44,734 nt of DNA from CAZMUN01 sp964569815 (GTDB lineage: Archaea; Iainarchaeota; Iainarchaeia; Iainarchaeales; GCA-2688035). The position numbers were made by a program, and so were the translations under genes. The stretch spans positions 1 to 44,734 of the forward strand of contig CAZMUN010000005.1 in assembly GCA_964569815.1 (NCBI GenBank), in the 5' to 3' direction. Positions 7,755-15,872 of this stretch are shown piece by piece (position 1 is the first letter of the stretch; each line of letters starts with the position of its first letter). Under the pieces are notes generated by a model. The model made no database searches. It saw only the letters and a list, made by a program, of their open reading frames with translations, and had not been told where the DNA came from.

Positions 7755-8724
7755 GCTTGAGCAAAAGGTTTTGGCTGCCTTGTCTGAAAAGGAGATGAGC
7801 CTGTGGAAGCTTTTTGAGAGAATGGATTCCGGCGAAAAGGAAACCCTTGAAGCGCTCAGGGCCCTGGAGAAAAAGGGCATTGTCAGGACAGGGAAAAAAA
7901 CAAGGCTTTTGAAAAAAAGCAGGCCAAGAAAAGCACGTGGAAAAACAGGTTGCCTGAAAAAAACCGGCTGCAGGGCTTTTGACAAGAAAAGGCTTTTGAA
8001 GGAATTCAAAAAGGCTACTGGAAATTTTTTTCCAAGCAAGGCAGAATTCAACCAGGAAAGGCTTTGCTTGGAGGACGTTGTGAAAAAGGTTTCTTTCATG
8101 GAGCAAAGGCTTGATTTGGAAAAAGCAAGAATCGCTTTCCTGGGAGACGACGACTTTTGCTCAGTGGCCGTTTCGCTTACAAGAAAGCCAAAGGCAGTAA
8201 CAGTTCTGGAAATAGACCCAAACGTAATCAAAGGGATAAGGCTGCTGAGCAAAGAGCTTGGGCTTGGAATAAAATGCATCCAGTACGATGCAAGAAAGCC
8301 TTTGCCAAAAAACCTTAGTGGAAAATTTGACGTGCTTGTAACAGAGCCTCCTGAAGCCTTGCAGGCCATGAAAACCTTTTTGAAAAGAGGCCTCGCTCTC
8401 CTGGCGGGAAAAGGCTGTGCTGGCTACATAGGTCTTACAAGGCTTGAAAGCTCTGGCGAAAAATGGCTTGAATTGCAAAAAACTTTGGCAAAGGAAAACG
8501 CTTTTGTTTCAGACTGCTTAAGGCAATTCGAATCATATCCCCTGTTTGCAGGAAATATCCCAAACTTTGAAAAAACGCCTCTCTCAAAAGCAATATTTTT
8601 TGAAGCAGGCAAGCCAGATGCAGAATGGTGGAAGGCAGCTTTGCTTAGAATAGAAATTGCAGGAAAGCAAAGGCCAAAAGAAGGCGCATTTTATCGCGAC
8701 CCAGAAACCCTTACAATGTTTTAG
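7747..8724 (+). CDS. bpsA: N4-bis(aminopropyl)spermidine synthase (branched polyamine synthase)
   Basis: BpsA adds two aminopropyl groups to the inner nitrogen of spermidine, giving branched polyamines that stabilise nucleic acids in thermophiles. The 325-residue protein has an N-terminal winged-helix region (1-50), a basic linker with two cysteines, and the DUF43 methyltransferase-like core. The core shows FLGDDD (131-136), the VLEIDPNV loop (153-160) and a TEPPEA motif (199-204) where homologues have TDPPE. It overlaps speD by 8 nt, which supports the polyamine role because SpeD makes its donor substrate. Whether the spermidine synthase lies elsewhere cannot be seen here. It converges with aspS, overlapping its end by 4 nt. 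Confidence 0.87.
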   Translation: MNRLEQKVLAALSEKEMSLWKLFERMDSGEKETLEALRALEKKGIVRTGKKTRLLKKSRPRKARGKTGCLKKTGCRAFDKKRLLKEFKKATGNFFPSKAEFNQERLCLEDVVKKVSFMEQRLDLEKARIAFLGDDDFCSVAVSLTRKPKAVTVLEIDPNVIKGIRLLSKELGLGIKCIQYDARKPLPKNLSGKFDVLVTEPPEALQAMKTFLKRGLALLAGKGCAGYIGLTRLESSGEKWLELQKTLAKENAFVSDCLRQFESYPLFAGNIPNFEKTPLSKAIFFEAGKPDAEWWKAALLRIEIAGKQRPKEGAFYRDPETLTMF

Positions 8725-10025
8725 GGCGCAATCCTTTCAGGGTCTCTTGGCAAAAGAACCGCTTCCCTGATGTTTTCGAATTCAAACAATCGTTGAATCA
8801 TTCTGTCAAGGCCGAAGCCGACTCCACCATGCGGCGGCGCACCATATTTGAAGATTTCCGCGTAAAAGCCCATTTCGTCAAGGTTCACGCCCTTTTCAGA
8901 AGCATGCTGTTTTAGGACATCGTACCTGTGCTCACGTTGGGCGCCGGTAGCAATTTCAACCCCGTTCCAGATTAAGTCAAAGCTGTCTGTTGTTTTGCCG
9001 TCTTTGCTGTAGTAGTGGTAGAAAGGCCTTTTTTCCACAGGGTACAATGTTACGAAAACGAATTCTTCGCCAAACTTTTTCTTTACAAGCTCGCCAAGCA
9101 TTTTTTCTCCCTCTGAATCCAGGTCCTCTTTTTCAGGAATTTTTTTGCCGGCATCTGCAAGCATTTGCTTGGCTTCCTGCATTGAAATGCGGGGAATCCT
9201 TTTAGGAATCTTTATGTCAAGCTTCCATAAGGCAAGTTCTTCCCTGCATTCTTCCTTCACACGCTTCAAAGTATATTTCACCATTTCTTCGATGACGTCC
9301 ATCACATCTTTGAAGTCTTTTATGAAACCCATTTCAAAGTCAACGCCAGTAAATTCGGTTTGATGGCGAGGCGTGTTGCTGTTTTCGGCCCTAAAGACAG
9401 GCGCTATTTCGTAAACTCGCTCAAAGCCGGCGCAGACCATTGACTGCTTGTAGAGCTGCGGGCTTTGGGACAGGAAAGCTTCCTTGTCAAAGTAAACCAC
9501 TGGGAAAAGTTCAGAGCCGGATTCTGCTCCAGCCGAGGTAATTTTTGGGGTGTTCACATTTGTGAAGCCCTCTTTGTCAAAAAATTCTACAAGGGCCTTG
9601 AAGAACTTGCTTCTGACCTTGAAAACGGCAAGGCTTTTTTCGTTCCTCAGGTCAAGAAACCGGTGGTCAAGCCTTTTGCTCAAATCTGTTTCGATTTTGC
9701 CTGAAGTGTCAATCGGCGTAGGGGCTTCTGCAAGGCTTAAAACTTCAAGCTTTTCCGGCACAATCTCAAAGCCGCCGGGCGCCTGCTTTGCCTCTTTTAC
9801 AGCCCCTTCAGCCAAAACAACGCTTTCTTTGGTAAGCCTTTCTGATGCCTTAAGGGCTTCTTCCGGCACATGGCCTTTTGGCAGCGTTATTTGGATTATT
9901 CCAGATTTGTCTTTGAGAATAAGGAATTTCAGCTTGCCCAAATCGCGGATTTCATGAATCCAGCCGCTTACCGCAACTTTTTTTCCCTTGTTTTTTTTGG
10001 CCTCGGCTGCGTGAACTCTTTCCAT
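8721..10025 (-). CDS. aspS: Aspartyl-tRNA synthetase, archaeal type, probably non-discriminating
   Basis: This class IIb synthetase charges tRNA(Asp) and, if non-discriminating, tRNA(Asn). The 434-residue protein has an OB-fold anticodon domain (about 1-105), motif 2 (FRAENSNTPRHQTEFTGVDFE) and motif 3 (GVGFGLDRMIQRLF, then LLPRDPERIAP). In the Thermococcus kodakarensis enzyme W26 and K85 favour discrimination, and His and Pro at those sites relax it (established work, from memory). By my alignment this protein has H24 and P83 there. With gatCAB nearby it should feed Asp-tRNA(Asn) to the amidotransferase. The promoter is probably the GCTTTTTAAC box about 35 nt upstream. Confidence 0.94.
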   Translation of the reverse strand: MERVHAAEAKKNKGKKVAVSGWIHEIRDLGKLKFLILKDKSGIIQITLPKGHVPEEALKASERLTKESVVLAEGAVKEAKQAPGGFEIVPEKLEVLSLAEAPTPIDTSGKIETDLSKRLDHRFLDLRNEKSLAVFKVRSKFFKALVEFFDKEGFTNVNTPKITSAGAESGSELFPVVYFDKEAFLSQSPQLYKQSMVCAGFERVYEIAPVFRAENSNTPRHQTEFTGVDFEMGFIKDFKDVMDVIEEMVKYTLKRVKEECREELALWKLDIKIPKRIPRISMQEAKQMLADAGKKIPEKEDLDSEGEKMLGELVKKKFGEEFVFVTLYPVEKRPFYHYYSKDGKTTDSFDLIWNGVEIATGAQREHRYDVLKQHASEKGVNLDEMGFYAEIFKYGAPPHGGVGFGLDRMIQRLFEFENIREAVLLPRDPERIAP

Positions 10026-10333
10026 AAAAAACCGCCTTTTTAACGAAACCCTGCCTAAAAACGGTTAAAAAGCTAAGTGTTGGGCAATAAATAAGCAGCA
10101 AGAAAAGCAAAAAAGTTTTATGGCAAAAAGGGTTAGGGTTAAGGCAGGGGTTAATTCAGGCCTGAACTGGTTTTTTCAGGCCTTTTGAGCCAGGTGTCTT
10201 GAAAAGGCCTGCAAGGCAGAGAAGGGAAAAGGCCAGAAAAGCAGCAATGGCAAAAACCAAGCCAAGCAGCAGAAACCCTAAAAGGGTTTCCCGCGTAAAG
10301 AAGAGAAGAAAGCACAGGGAAGAAAAACTGGAG
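10026..10333. other. Intergenic region with two small hairpins
   Basis: This 308-nt gap separates the divergent aspS start from the end of the glycosylase gene. It holds an AT-rich aspS promoter side (about 10033-10063), a forward TATA-like TTTTATG near 10115, a perfect 9-bp inverted repeat AGGCCTGAA/TTCAGGCCT (10158-10183) and a 6-bp stem AAACCC/GGGTTT (10273-10289). A plus-strand frame beginning TTG at 10199 or ATG at 10247 would encode a very basic peptide, but it runs 339 nt into the antisense of the glycosylase gene and I do not accept it. A small RNA is possible but unsupported beyond the hairpins. Confidence 0.4.
10158..10183 (+). repeat. 9-bp inverted repeat in the aspS-glycosylase gap
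   Basis: AGGCCTGAA and TTCAGGCCT separated by 8 nt form a perfect stem, followed closely by TTTTG. It could terminate a short plus-strand transcript starting near 10144 or be part of a small RNA. Confidence 0.4.
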
Positions 10334-11041
10334 CTAAGGCAGCTGGAAGAACGAGGCCCGGCATTTCTTTTTCAGAAAGCATTCACTGCATTTGGGCCTT
10401 TTTTTGCAGAACTTTTGCCCATGCTCCACAAGAAGCGCATGGAATTCGTTGAACAATGGAACAGATTTAGGAAGCTCCAACTCAAAAAAAGACTTGGCTT
10501 CTACATAACCTGTTTTTGGTGTTGCAAAAAAACGCCCCAAAAAACGCGTTGTGTAAGCATCCACCACAAAAGAGGGCTTTTCTGCAGCGTAAAGGATTAT
10601 GTCGTCTGCTGTTTCCAGGCCTATTCCGTAAAGCGAAAGAAGCTCTGCTCTAAGAGGCCCAATTGGCTTTGAGAACATTTTTGCCGGACTGCAGCCGTAC
10701 TCTTTTTTCAGATAATTTGAAAAGGCCTTGATTTTTTTGGCTTTCACGTTGTAGTAGCCGCTTGGCTTTACCATCCTTGCAAGGGTTTCCTGGTTCGCGT
10801 TTGCAATCTTTTCGCAGGAAAGCTTTTTTGCCTTTGAAAGGTTTTCCAAGGCCTTCATCACGTTTTTCCAGCCAGTGTTTTGCGTTAAGATTGCGCCAAT
10901 GCAGATTTCAAAGCGCTGTTTTTCGGAAAGGGTTGAGCGTTTTTTGTAGCTGGGCCTTGTTTCACCTGCTTCTGTTACAGGCCACCAAAGCTGTTCGCCA
11001 TAGAAAGAAAGCATTTTTTTGTAAAGGGAAAAAAGCTTCAT
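10334..11041 (-). CDS. HhH-GPD DNA glycosylase of the MagIII/COG2231 type
   Basis: The 235-residue base-excision glycosylase has the endonuclease III fold. It shows ILTQNTGWKNVMKAL (51-65), a GYYNVKAKKI helix, the helix-hairpin-helix LYGIGLETADDI (138-148) and the catalytic aspartate D161 in FVVDAYTTR. The position of the lyase lysine of endonuclease III is E143, as in MagIII-type enzymes, so it should be a glycosylase without AP-lyase activity. Four C-terminal cysteines (C212, C218, C221, C227; spacing 5-2-5) suit a [4Fe-4S] cluster. The likely substrates are alkylated purines such as 3-methyladenine (family inference). The gene sits 26 nt past the end of an MBL-fold nuclease gene, so the two may share a transcript. 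Confidence 0.82.
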   Translation of the reverse strand: MKLFSLYKKMLSFYGEQLWWPVTEAGETRPSYKKRSTLSEKQRFEICIGAILTQNTGWKNVMKALENLSKAKKLSCEKIANANQETLARMVKPSGYYNVKAKKIKAFSNYLKKEYGCSPAKMFSKPIGPLRAELLSLYGIGLETADDIILYAAEKPSFVVDAYTTRFLGRFFATPKTGYVEAKSFFELELPKSVPLFNEFHALLVEHGQKFCKKRPKCSECFLKKKCRASFFQLP

Positions 11042-11067
11042 TTAGAATTTTGGCTAAAAAAAGGCTT

Positions 11068-12048
11068 TTAAGAGAATTCCGCCAGCCTTTTCTGGCCCTT
11101 TTCCCCCAAAGGCCTTGCCGCTATTCCCAGGCGCCTTTGCACGTAGTTTGCGAACTCTTTTTCAAAGCCATGCATTGTTATCACCAGCTTTGGTTCGGAT
11201 TGCTTGACGTATTCTATGAGCTGGGAAAAGTCTGCGTGGTCGCTTAATGGAAAAGTTGCATCAAAGCCGTTTCTGTAGTCCCAGCCTGTGGCCATGCCTG
11301 TAAAAACAGGCTTGTGCAAAGAGTACTCCAAAACCTGTTTCAGGTTGTGGTTTACCAAAGAGGGAGGCATTATTAGGACAGGGCTTTCATCAAGGTTGTG
11401 GTCCAGCTTAAGGTATTGGCCCAGCTTTACCCCGTGCTTTTCGTATACCTCGTTGTTGTCGTAGATTGATTCATGGACTATTGGAGCCAGGCCCGCATAT
11501 TGGTTGATAACACTGGTCAGCTCTTGCGCTTTTCCCAGAGAGTAGCCTGCCAAAACCACAAACCCTTTTTTCGATTTTTCTTTTACAAAGGAGCCAATCT
11601 GCTCGTAAACCTCTTCCCTTTTTGGGAACTTGTAGGACGGCAGCCCAAAGGTGCACTCTGCTACAAGAATGTCGCCCTTCAAAGGCTCGGCGCCTTTCTG
11701 TATCAAGGAATCCTGCATCTTAAAATCAGAGGTAACGGCAACTGTTTTAGGGGCCTCTACAAGAACCTGGGCCGAGCCAAGAATGTGGCCTGCGTTGTGA
11801 AGGCTTACACTCGAACCGTTTAATGCAAGCCTTTTTCCGAACTTTAGGGCAGAAAACTTTGCAGTGTTTTTGCCGCGGGCCGTTGCAATGTCCTTGGTTT
11901 CGGGCGTTGAAACATATTTTGTGTCCTTGTTTGGGCAAACATGGTCCAGATGGCCGTGTGTTACAAAGGCCTGGCCAGGCCTGCAGCTCTGCTTAGGGTC
12001 TATTGAAACAGGGCCAACAAAAAGGCCCTTTTTGCTGTAGATTTGCAT
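11068..12048 (-). CDS. MBL-fold beta-CASP-like exonuclease (COG1236)
   Basis: The 327-residue metallo-beta-lactamase-fold hydrolase has the zinc motif THGHLDH (about residues 30-36), NAGHILGSAQ, a DFKMQD metal-binding aspartate, and a C-terminal LSDHADF. The middle contains a beta-CASP-like LAGYSLGKAQELT segment. It is about 100 residues shorter than the aCPSF2-like protein elsewhere in the window and resembles the putative mRNA 3'-end processing or ligase-associated DNA exonuclease subgroup. RNA versus DNA as substrate cannot be decided; the neighbouring DNA glycosylase mildly favours DNA repair. The ATG at 12048 gives the typical MQIYSKKGLFVG start; the 23 residues upstream look non-family. 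Confidence 0.78.
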   Translation of the reverse strand: MQIYSKKGLFVGPVSIDPKQSCRPGQAFVTHGHLDHVCPNKDTKYVSTPETKDIATARGKNTAKFSALKFGKRLALNGSSVSLHNAGHILGSAQVLVEAPKTVAVTSDFKMQDSLIQKGAEPLKGDILVAECTFGLPSYKFPKREEVYEQIGSFVKEKSKKGFVVLAGYSLGKAQELTSVINQYAGLAPIVHESIYDNNEVYEKHGVKLGQYLKLDHNLDESPVLIMPPSLVNHNLKQVLEYSLHKPVFTGMATGWDYRNGFDATFPLSDHADFSQLIEYVKQSEPKLVITMHGFEKEFANYVQRRLGIAARPLGEKGQKRLAEFS

Positions 12049-12143
12049 TCCGATAATAATAGGCCATCTGGAAATAAAAAGCTTGGGGGAAGAGTTAAAG
12101 GAAATTATTAAAACCAAGTTTGGTGTTATTATATCCTGGTTTT

Positions 12144-13295
12144 ATGGCCAGAGATGAAAAGCTTGTCTTTGAAATAGGGGAAAAAATAGACGAGTTGCAG
12201 AAAAGCATAAGCCAGCACCCCTGGCGGAACGCAAGCCGCATAGTGTTTGCAAACGCCTTGGAAAAAAGCGTTTCAGGCCTGGAAGAGCTTCAAAAACTTT
12301 TTGCAGAAGCCGTTTCCGAAATAAACCGGGACCCAAAAGAAGGCAAACCAGACTTAAAGCCTTTTCTGAAAGAGCTTGAAAAGCTTTTGGAAGTGCTTGA
12401 AAAAAACCAGCGGTTTGAAAGGCAAAAAAAAGCAAAAGCAGGCGTTGTAAACGAATTAGAAAAACAGGAAACCCCCGAGCTTTACGCCGACTTAGAGCAA
12501 AGGATTTTGGGGCTTCTCTTGAAAGCACGCTATTCCCTGGAAAGAATGACCATATTTTTGAGAAAACAAGGATTAAAGCCGTTGACGCAAAAAAGCAGTG
12601 CACGGCAGGTAATGCATGTATTGGAAAGAAAAGAAGACGAACTCCAAGACCTCCGGGAAAAATACGAAGGCATAAGGAAAAAAAGCTATTTGGGCTATTT
12701 GGAAGAGGAAAGCATTGCAGACCTTGAACAAGAGCTTGGAAAGCTAAGCAGAAGCATGACTCTTGGCGCAGACGAACTTGAAAAAAGCGTCTCCTTCCAC
12801 CGAAGCCAAATCGAGTACATTGAAAACAGCTACGCCGAATTAAAACAAAAGGTTTCCACACTGGAAGAAAACTTTCTCAACTACAGCGAAAAATCAGAAG
12901 AGCTTATCAAAAACCTGAAAAAAGAACGCGACTACGCCAAAAAAATCGTTCTAGATGTGGAACACGAAACCCTGCAGCTGAGAAACACTTATACCAGGGA
13001 ACTGTTAAGCCTTGAAGAAACAAAGCTTGCTGCAAAAAAGGAAGCAGAAAAAAAGTTTGAAGCAGAAAACAAAAGGCTTAGGCGCGAGGTTTTAGAACAG
13101 GCCGATCTTTTGAAGCATTTTAGAAAAATAGCAGAAGACCGCTTAAAAAAAGAACACGAGCTAGAAGAAAGAATAAAAAAGCTCACACTAATTGCAAAAA
13201 CACAAGAAAAGCACGAAAACGTAAAAAAGGCCCTGAAAGGAAAAACCGGGAAAAAAAAGAAGCGGAAAAAAAAGTCAGGAAAAAAGGCCTCCTGA
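12144..13295 (+). CDS. Long coiled-coil protein with a lysine-rich tail
   Basis: The 383-residue protein is almost wholly helical and charged. Heptad-like stretches run from about 10-50, 85-125 and especially 150-355, and the last 25 residues are a lysine-rich tail of KKKKRKKK type. There is no signal peptide or membrane segment. It could be an SMC-like structural or nucleic-acid-associated factor, but no family is recognised. The start at 12144 follows a TATA-like TTATTATAT about 15-20 nt upstream. The last 21 nt overlap the convergent neighbouring gene. Confidence 0.75.
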   Translation: MARDEKLVFEIGEKIDELQKSISQHPWRNASRIVFANALEKSVSGLEELQKLFAEAVSEINRDPKEGKPDLKPFLKELEKLLEVLEKNQRFERQKKAKAGVVNELEKQETPELYADLEQRILGLLLKARYSLERMTIFLRKQGLKPLTQKSSARQVMHVLERKEDELQDLREKYEGIRKKSYLGYLEEESIADLEQELGKLSRSMTLGADELEKSVSFHRSQIEYIENSYAELKQKVSTLEENFLNYSEKSEELIKNLKKERDYAKKIVLDVEHETLQLRNTYTRELLSLEETKLAAKKEAEKKFEAENKRLRREVLEQADLLKHFRKIAEDRLKKEHELEERIKKLTLIAKTQEKHENVKKALKGKTGKKKKRKKKSGKKAS

Positions 13296-13703
13296 GGAGC
13301 GGTCCTTTGGCTTAAAGGAACCTGGCTTAAAAAGCCGTTCAAGAATGAACTGGCCCCATTTTTGAACAAGCTTTTCCTTTTCCTGAACAAGCCTTTCCTG
13401 ATCCAAAGACGGCAAATCGTCCTCTTCCACGACCTTGACAATAATCGTGTCGTCACGCATGTCCAAGTCCACCAGATTGCTTAAAAGAGACTGAATCTTG
13501 AAATTCATCTCAGCATACAAAACAAAAACAAAAACAAGGTCTGCTTCACCCAAAACCGCGCTGACCGCAGCAGGCACATCCTCAGGAAAAGGCACAAAAA
13601 CAAGGTGGACATCCAAGCCAGCCACCTTTTTCTTCAAAAAACCCTCAAGCCCTGTAAAAAAATTTATAGGGGTTTTGCTGTCACTTACAAGAAAAATATT
13701 CAT
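13275..13703 (-). CDS. Conserved-looking small alpha/beta protein, function unknown
   Basis: The 142-residue protein alternates hydrophobic strands and helices: MNIFLVSDS, VHLVFVPFPED, ADLVFVFVLYA, DTIIVKVVEEDDL. The layout loosely recalls the archaeal riboflavin-synthase/lumazine-synthase fold, whose members have a similar VLALG then EVFVHEDE pattern, but the signature residues are not visible, so I assign no function. The ATG at 13703 is preceded by an AGGTGGTG Shine-Dalgarno-like site. It converges on the coiled-coil gene with 21 nt of shared sequence and is divergent from the membrane-anchored surface protein gene. Confidence 0.6.
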   Translation of the reverse strand: MNIFLVSDSKTPINFFTGLEGFLKKKVAGLDVHLVFVPFPEDVPAAVSAVLGEADLVFVFVLYAEMNFKIQSLLSNLVDLDMRDDTIIVKVVEEDDLPSLDQERLVQEKEKLVQKWGQFILERLFKPGSFKPKDRSSGGLFS

Positions 13704-13772
13704 TCCACACCACCTAAAAATTAAGTGCAAAATTATTTAAATAAGGTTCAAGTTAGTTATAGTGATTATATA

Positions 13773-15323
13773 ATGGCAGACTACGACAGGTTTGATGATG
13801 CAAGCTACAGCACCGACCAAGTGGAATTTGAAGACGAAAGCGCTTTGGGCCAGGTGACAGGCCAAGTAGGCAAAATCACGCCAATACTAAAGAAAAACGC
13901 AAAACTGATAATTGCACTAATAGCTGTAGCAGCCATTGCATGGCTTGCATACGATTACTTCATAGGAAGCATTATAGAGGCCACAATAGCAATAGAGGAC
14001 ACTGAAGGAACCAGCCTTGAAGACAACAGCATAAAGGTCTTTGAAAAAGGAAACCAGGAAGAAATATTCAAAGACAGCGATTCCCCAAGCTACAGCCTTT
14101 CCCTAAGGCCAGGGGAATACCGCTACCAGGTTATTGCAGAAAACTACAAGCCCAAAAACGGAAGCTTTACCGTTGCAAGAGAAAACCCAGATGCAAAAAT
14201 AGTGCTATCCAAAGACATAGATGTAAGCATAACCGAATTCGAACAAAACTTTCCAAGCAAGCTGTTTGTAGGCTCAACAAAGCAGTTCCAGATAGTGCTT
14301 CAGAACCACGCAGACTCAAGCGTTTCAGTTGACTTGGTTGCAGGAGAGACCCTGAAAGGAATGCTAAGCGGCGGAACCGGCCTTGCAATTCCAGGCAATT
14401 CAACAAAAACCTTTGATTTGGAAATATTTGTGCCAAAGGGAACAGAAGTTTCGGATGATGAAACCGGCGACCAAAAAAAGGCAGAAATAAGAGTAAAGTA
14501 CACCAACGAAAAGTCGGAAGCCGGTTTTGTGCTTTTCCCAAACCCAAAAAACGAGATAAAGCTCGATGACGCAAGATTTTCAGCAGAAGCCACTGAAGGA
14601 AAAAACACAGACGACCAGGACATAGAAATAGACAACGGCAACGATTTCCCAATAGGGGATTTAGAGCTAAGCGTTGAAATAACAGGAGCCTCTAAAAACG
14701 ACATTGAAGACGTGCTAAGCTGGTTCAGGTTTACAGAAAACCTGAAAACAGACCCAGAACCATACAAGATACCCATAACCAGCATTCCTGGAAAAGAAGA
14801 CGCGGAAAAAGTGCTCCAGGTCGAAATTCCTTTAACAGCACAAAAAGAGCCAGCCATAACAGGAAACATTGTCTTGACTGCACCCTGGCTTGACGAGCCA
14901 ATAAAAAGGCCTCTCACCCTAAACATAAAGAAAGGAGCAGACTTTGGAATAGAGCTTGATGTCAGCGAACGCAATCCAATAGAAATAGACTGGGATTCGG
15001 CATTAGGAAAATACAAGGACGTGCCAGTCATGCTGGCTGTTGACAACACAGGAAAGCTGGACATACAAAACATAGTGGTTTCAGTTGCAAACGAAGCAAC
15101 ATGCAACCGAGACTGGCTTGAGATTCTTGAAAACAACGTTGAAAGGCTTGCGGCAGGAGAAGACAAAGACCTCGCCATGATGGCAAGCGCCCCGCCAGCA
15201 GCAATGTCAAACCAGCCAAGGTACTGCAGCATTCGATACACTTACAGCAACCCAACAGGCTCGGGCGGCAGAATGGAAGCAGTTAAAACAAACCTGATTG
15301 AAATCGTCCCACAAGAGCCCTAA
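13773..15323 (+). CDS. Membrane-anchored extracellular protein with Ig-like domains
   Basis: The 516-residue protein has an acidic cytosolic N-terminus of about 40 residues, one membrane segment (about 44-64, IIALIAVAAIAWLAYDYFIG), and then a long exterior part made of beta-rich modules. The first module (about 70-145) resembles a carboxypeptidase-regulatory or PEGA-like fold (LRPGEYRYQVIAENYKPKNGSF). The later ones have spaced repeats such as FPSKLFVGSTKQFQIVLQNHA and IPGNSTKTFDLEIFVPKGTEV, typical of archaeal surface Ig-like/NEW3 domains. The role is probably cell envelope. The start follows an AT-rich TTATTTAAATAA box about 34 nt upstream. Confidence 0.72.
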   Translation: MADYDRFDDASYSTDQVEFEDESALGQVTGQVGKITPILKKNAKLIIALIAVAAIAWLAYDYFIGSIIEATIAIEDTEGTSLEDNSIKVFEKGNQEEIFKDSDSPSYSLSLRPGEYRYQVIAENYKPKNGSFTVARENPDAKIVLSKDIDVSITEFEQNFPSKLFVGSTKQFQIVLQNHADSSVSVDLVAGETLKGMLSGGTGLAIPGNSTKTFDLEIFVPKGTEVSDDETGDQKKAEIRVKYTNEKSEAGFVLFPNPKNEIKLDDARFSAEATEGKNTDDQDIEIDNGNDFPIGDLELSVEITGASKNDIEDVLSWFRFTENLKTDPEPYKIPITSIPGKEDAEKVLQVEIPLTAQKEPAITGNIVLTAPWLDEPIKRPLTLNIKKGADFGIELDVSERNPIEIDWDSALGKYKDVPVMLAVDNTGKLDIQNIVVSVANEATCNRDWLEILENNVERLAAGEDKDLAMMASAPPAAMSNQPRYCSIRYTYSNPTGSGGRMEAVKTNLIEIVPQEP

Positions 15324-15326
15324 AAA

Positions 15327-15731
15327 TCAAAGGTTTTTTGACACAAGAGCCTTAAGGCTTTGTGGCGCAGAATAGTCTTTTTTCAAAAACTCTTCTTTTG
15401 AGAGCCAGTTGCTGCTCGCAATGTTTTCATTGCTTTTATGCGGCAAAATGACCTTGGCATCCGCTTTTGCAACACACTTAAAAACAGTGCAAACGGTCAA
15501 AATGCCGTCAGTTTTTCTAATAAAATGAAAAACCCCCAAAGGCTCCTTTACGTCCACATCCAAATCCGTTTCCTCTTTCACCTCGCGCAAAAGGGTCTGC
15601 ATTGGCTCTTCGCCATCTTCAACCTTTCCGCCAGGCAAATCCCACAGCCTGCTTCGGCCTATTTCAAGCTCCAAAGCAAGAAACTTGCCTTCCCTTATAA
15701 TGAGTGCCTTCATGGCAGCTATTGCAGTCAT
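15327..15731 (-). CDS. Nudix hydrolase
   Basis: The 134-residue protein has the Nudix box beginning GGKVEDGEE and ending REVKEETDL, with Asp in place of the last conserved Gly. Nudix enzymes hydrolyse nucleoside diphosphates linked to another group; the substrate here is open, and the small size and WDLPGG lead-in suggest an NTP-cleaning or ADP-ribose-type enzyme. I place the start at 15731 (MTAIAAMK) because a TATA box lies 28 nt upstream, implying a leaderless mRNA; the ATG at 15713 is the alternative. It converges with the surface protein gene, leaving 3 nt between the stops. Confidence 0.85.
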   Translation of the reverse strand: MTAIAAMKALIIREGKFLALELEIGRSRLWDLPGGKVEDGEEPMQTLLREVKEETDLDVDVKEPLGVFHFIRKTDGILTVCTVFKCVAKADAKVILPHKSNENIASSNWLSKEEFLKKDYSAPQSLKALVSKNL

Positions 15732-15754
15732 AAGAAAAAGATTGAGGTGAGGAA

Positions 15755-15763
15755 TATTTAAAA
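15755..15763 (-). promoter_or_regulatory. TATA box of the Nudix gene
   Basis: TTTTAAATA on the minus strand, centred about 28 nt before the ATG at 15731. It decides the start and points to a leaderless transcript. Confidence 0.55.
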
Positions 15764-15837
15764 AAGGAACCCAGCCAAGAAAAGGCTTATATTTTACCAA
15801 CATAAAACAATTCGCTGTTTTTTTTGCAAAGCCTGGA

Positions 15838-15849
15838 TTATTTAAATAC
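15838..15849 (+). promoter_or_regulatory. TATA box of the cysteine-rich lipoprotein gene
   Basis: TTATTTAAATAC centred about 29 nt before the ATG at 15873, with no Shine-Dalgarno site between, so the mRNA is probably leaderless. Confidence 0.55.
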
Positions 15850-15872
15850 TAGGACGACATTATAGTATTGAA

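Noticed and set aside
10128..10142. GGGTTAGGGTTA, telomere-like repeats
   Set aside because: Only two units; archaeal chromosomes are circular, so this is most likely chance.
10199..10672. Plus-strand frame for a basic protein beginning at a TTG or at ATG 10247
   Set aside because: About 70% of it is antisense to the well-supported glycosylase gene, the ribosome site spacing is poor, and its composition follows from purine-rich DNA.
14300..15241. Long minus-strand open frame within the surface protein gene
   Set aside because: It is antisense to a gene with clear start, membrane span and domain repeats; the serine-rich product is a mirror of the coding strand.
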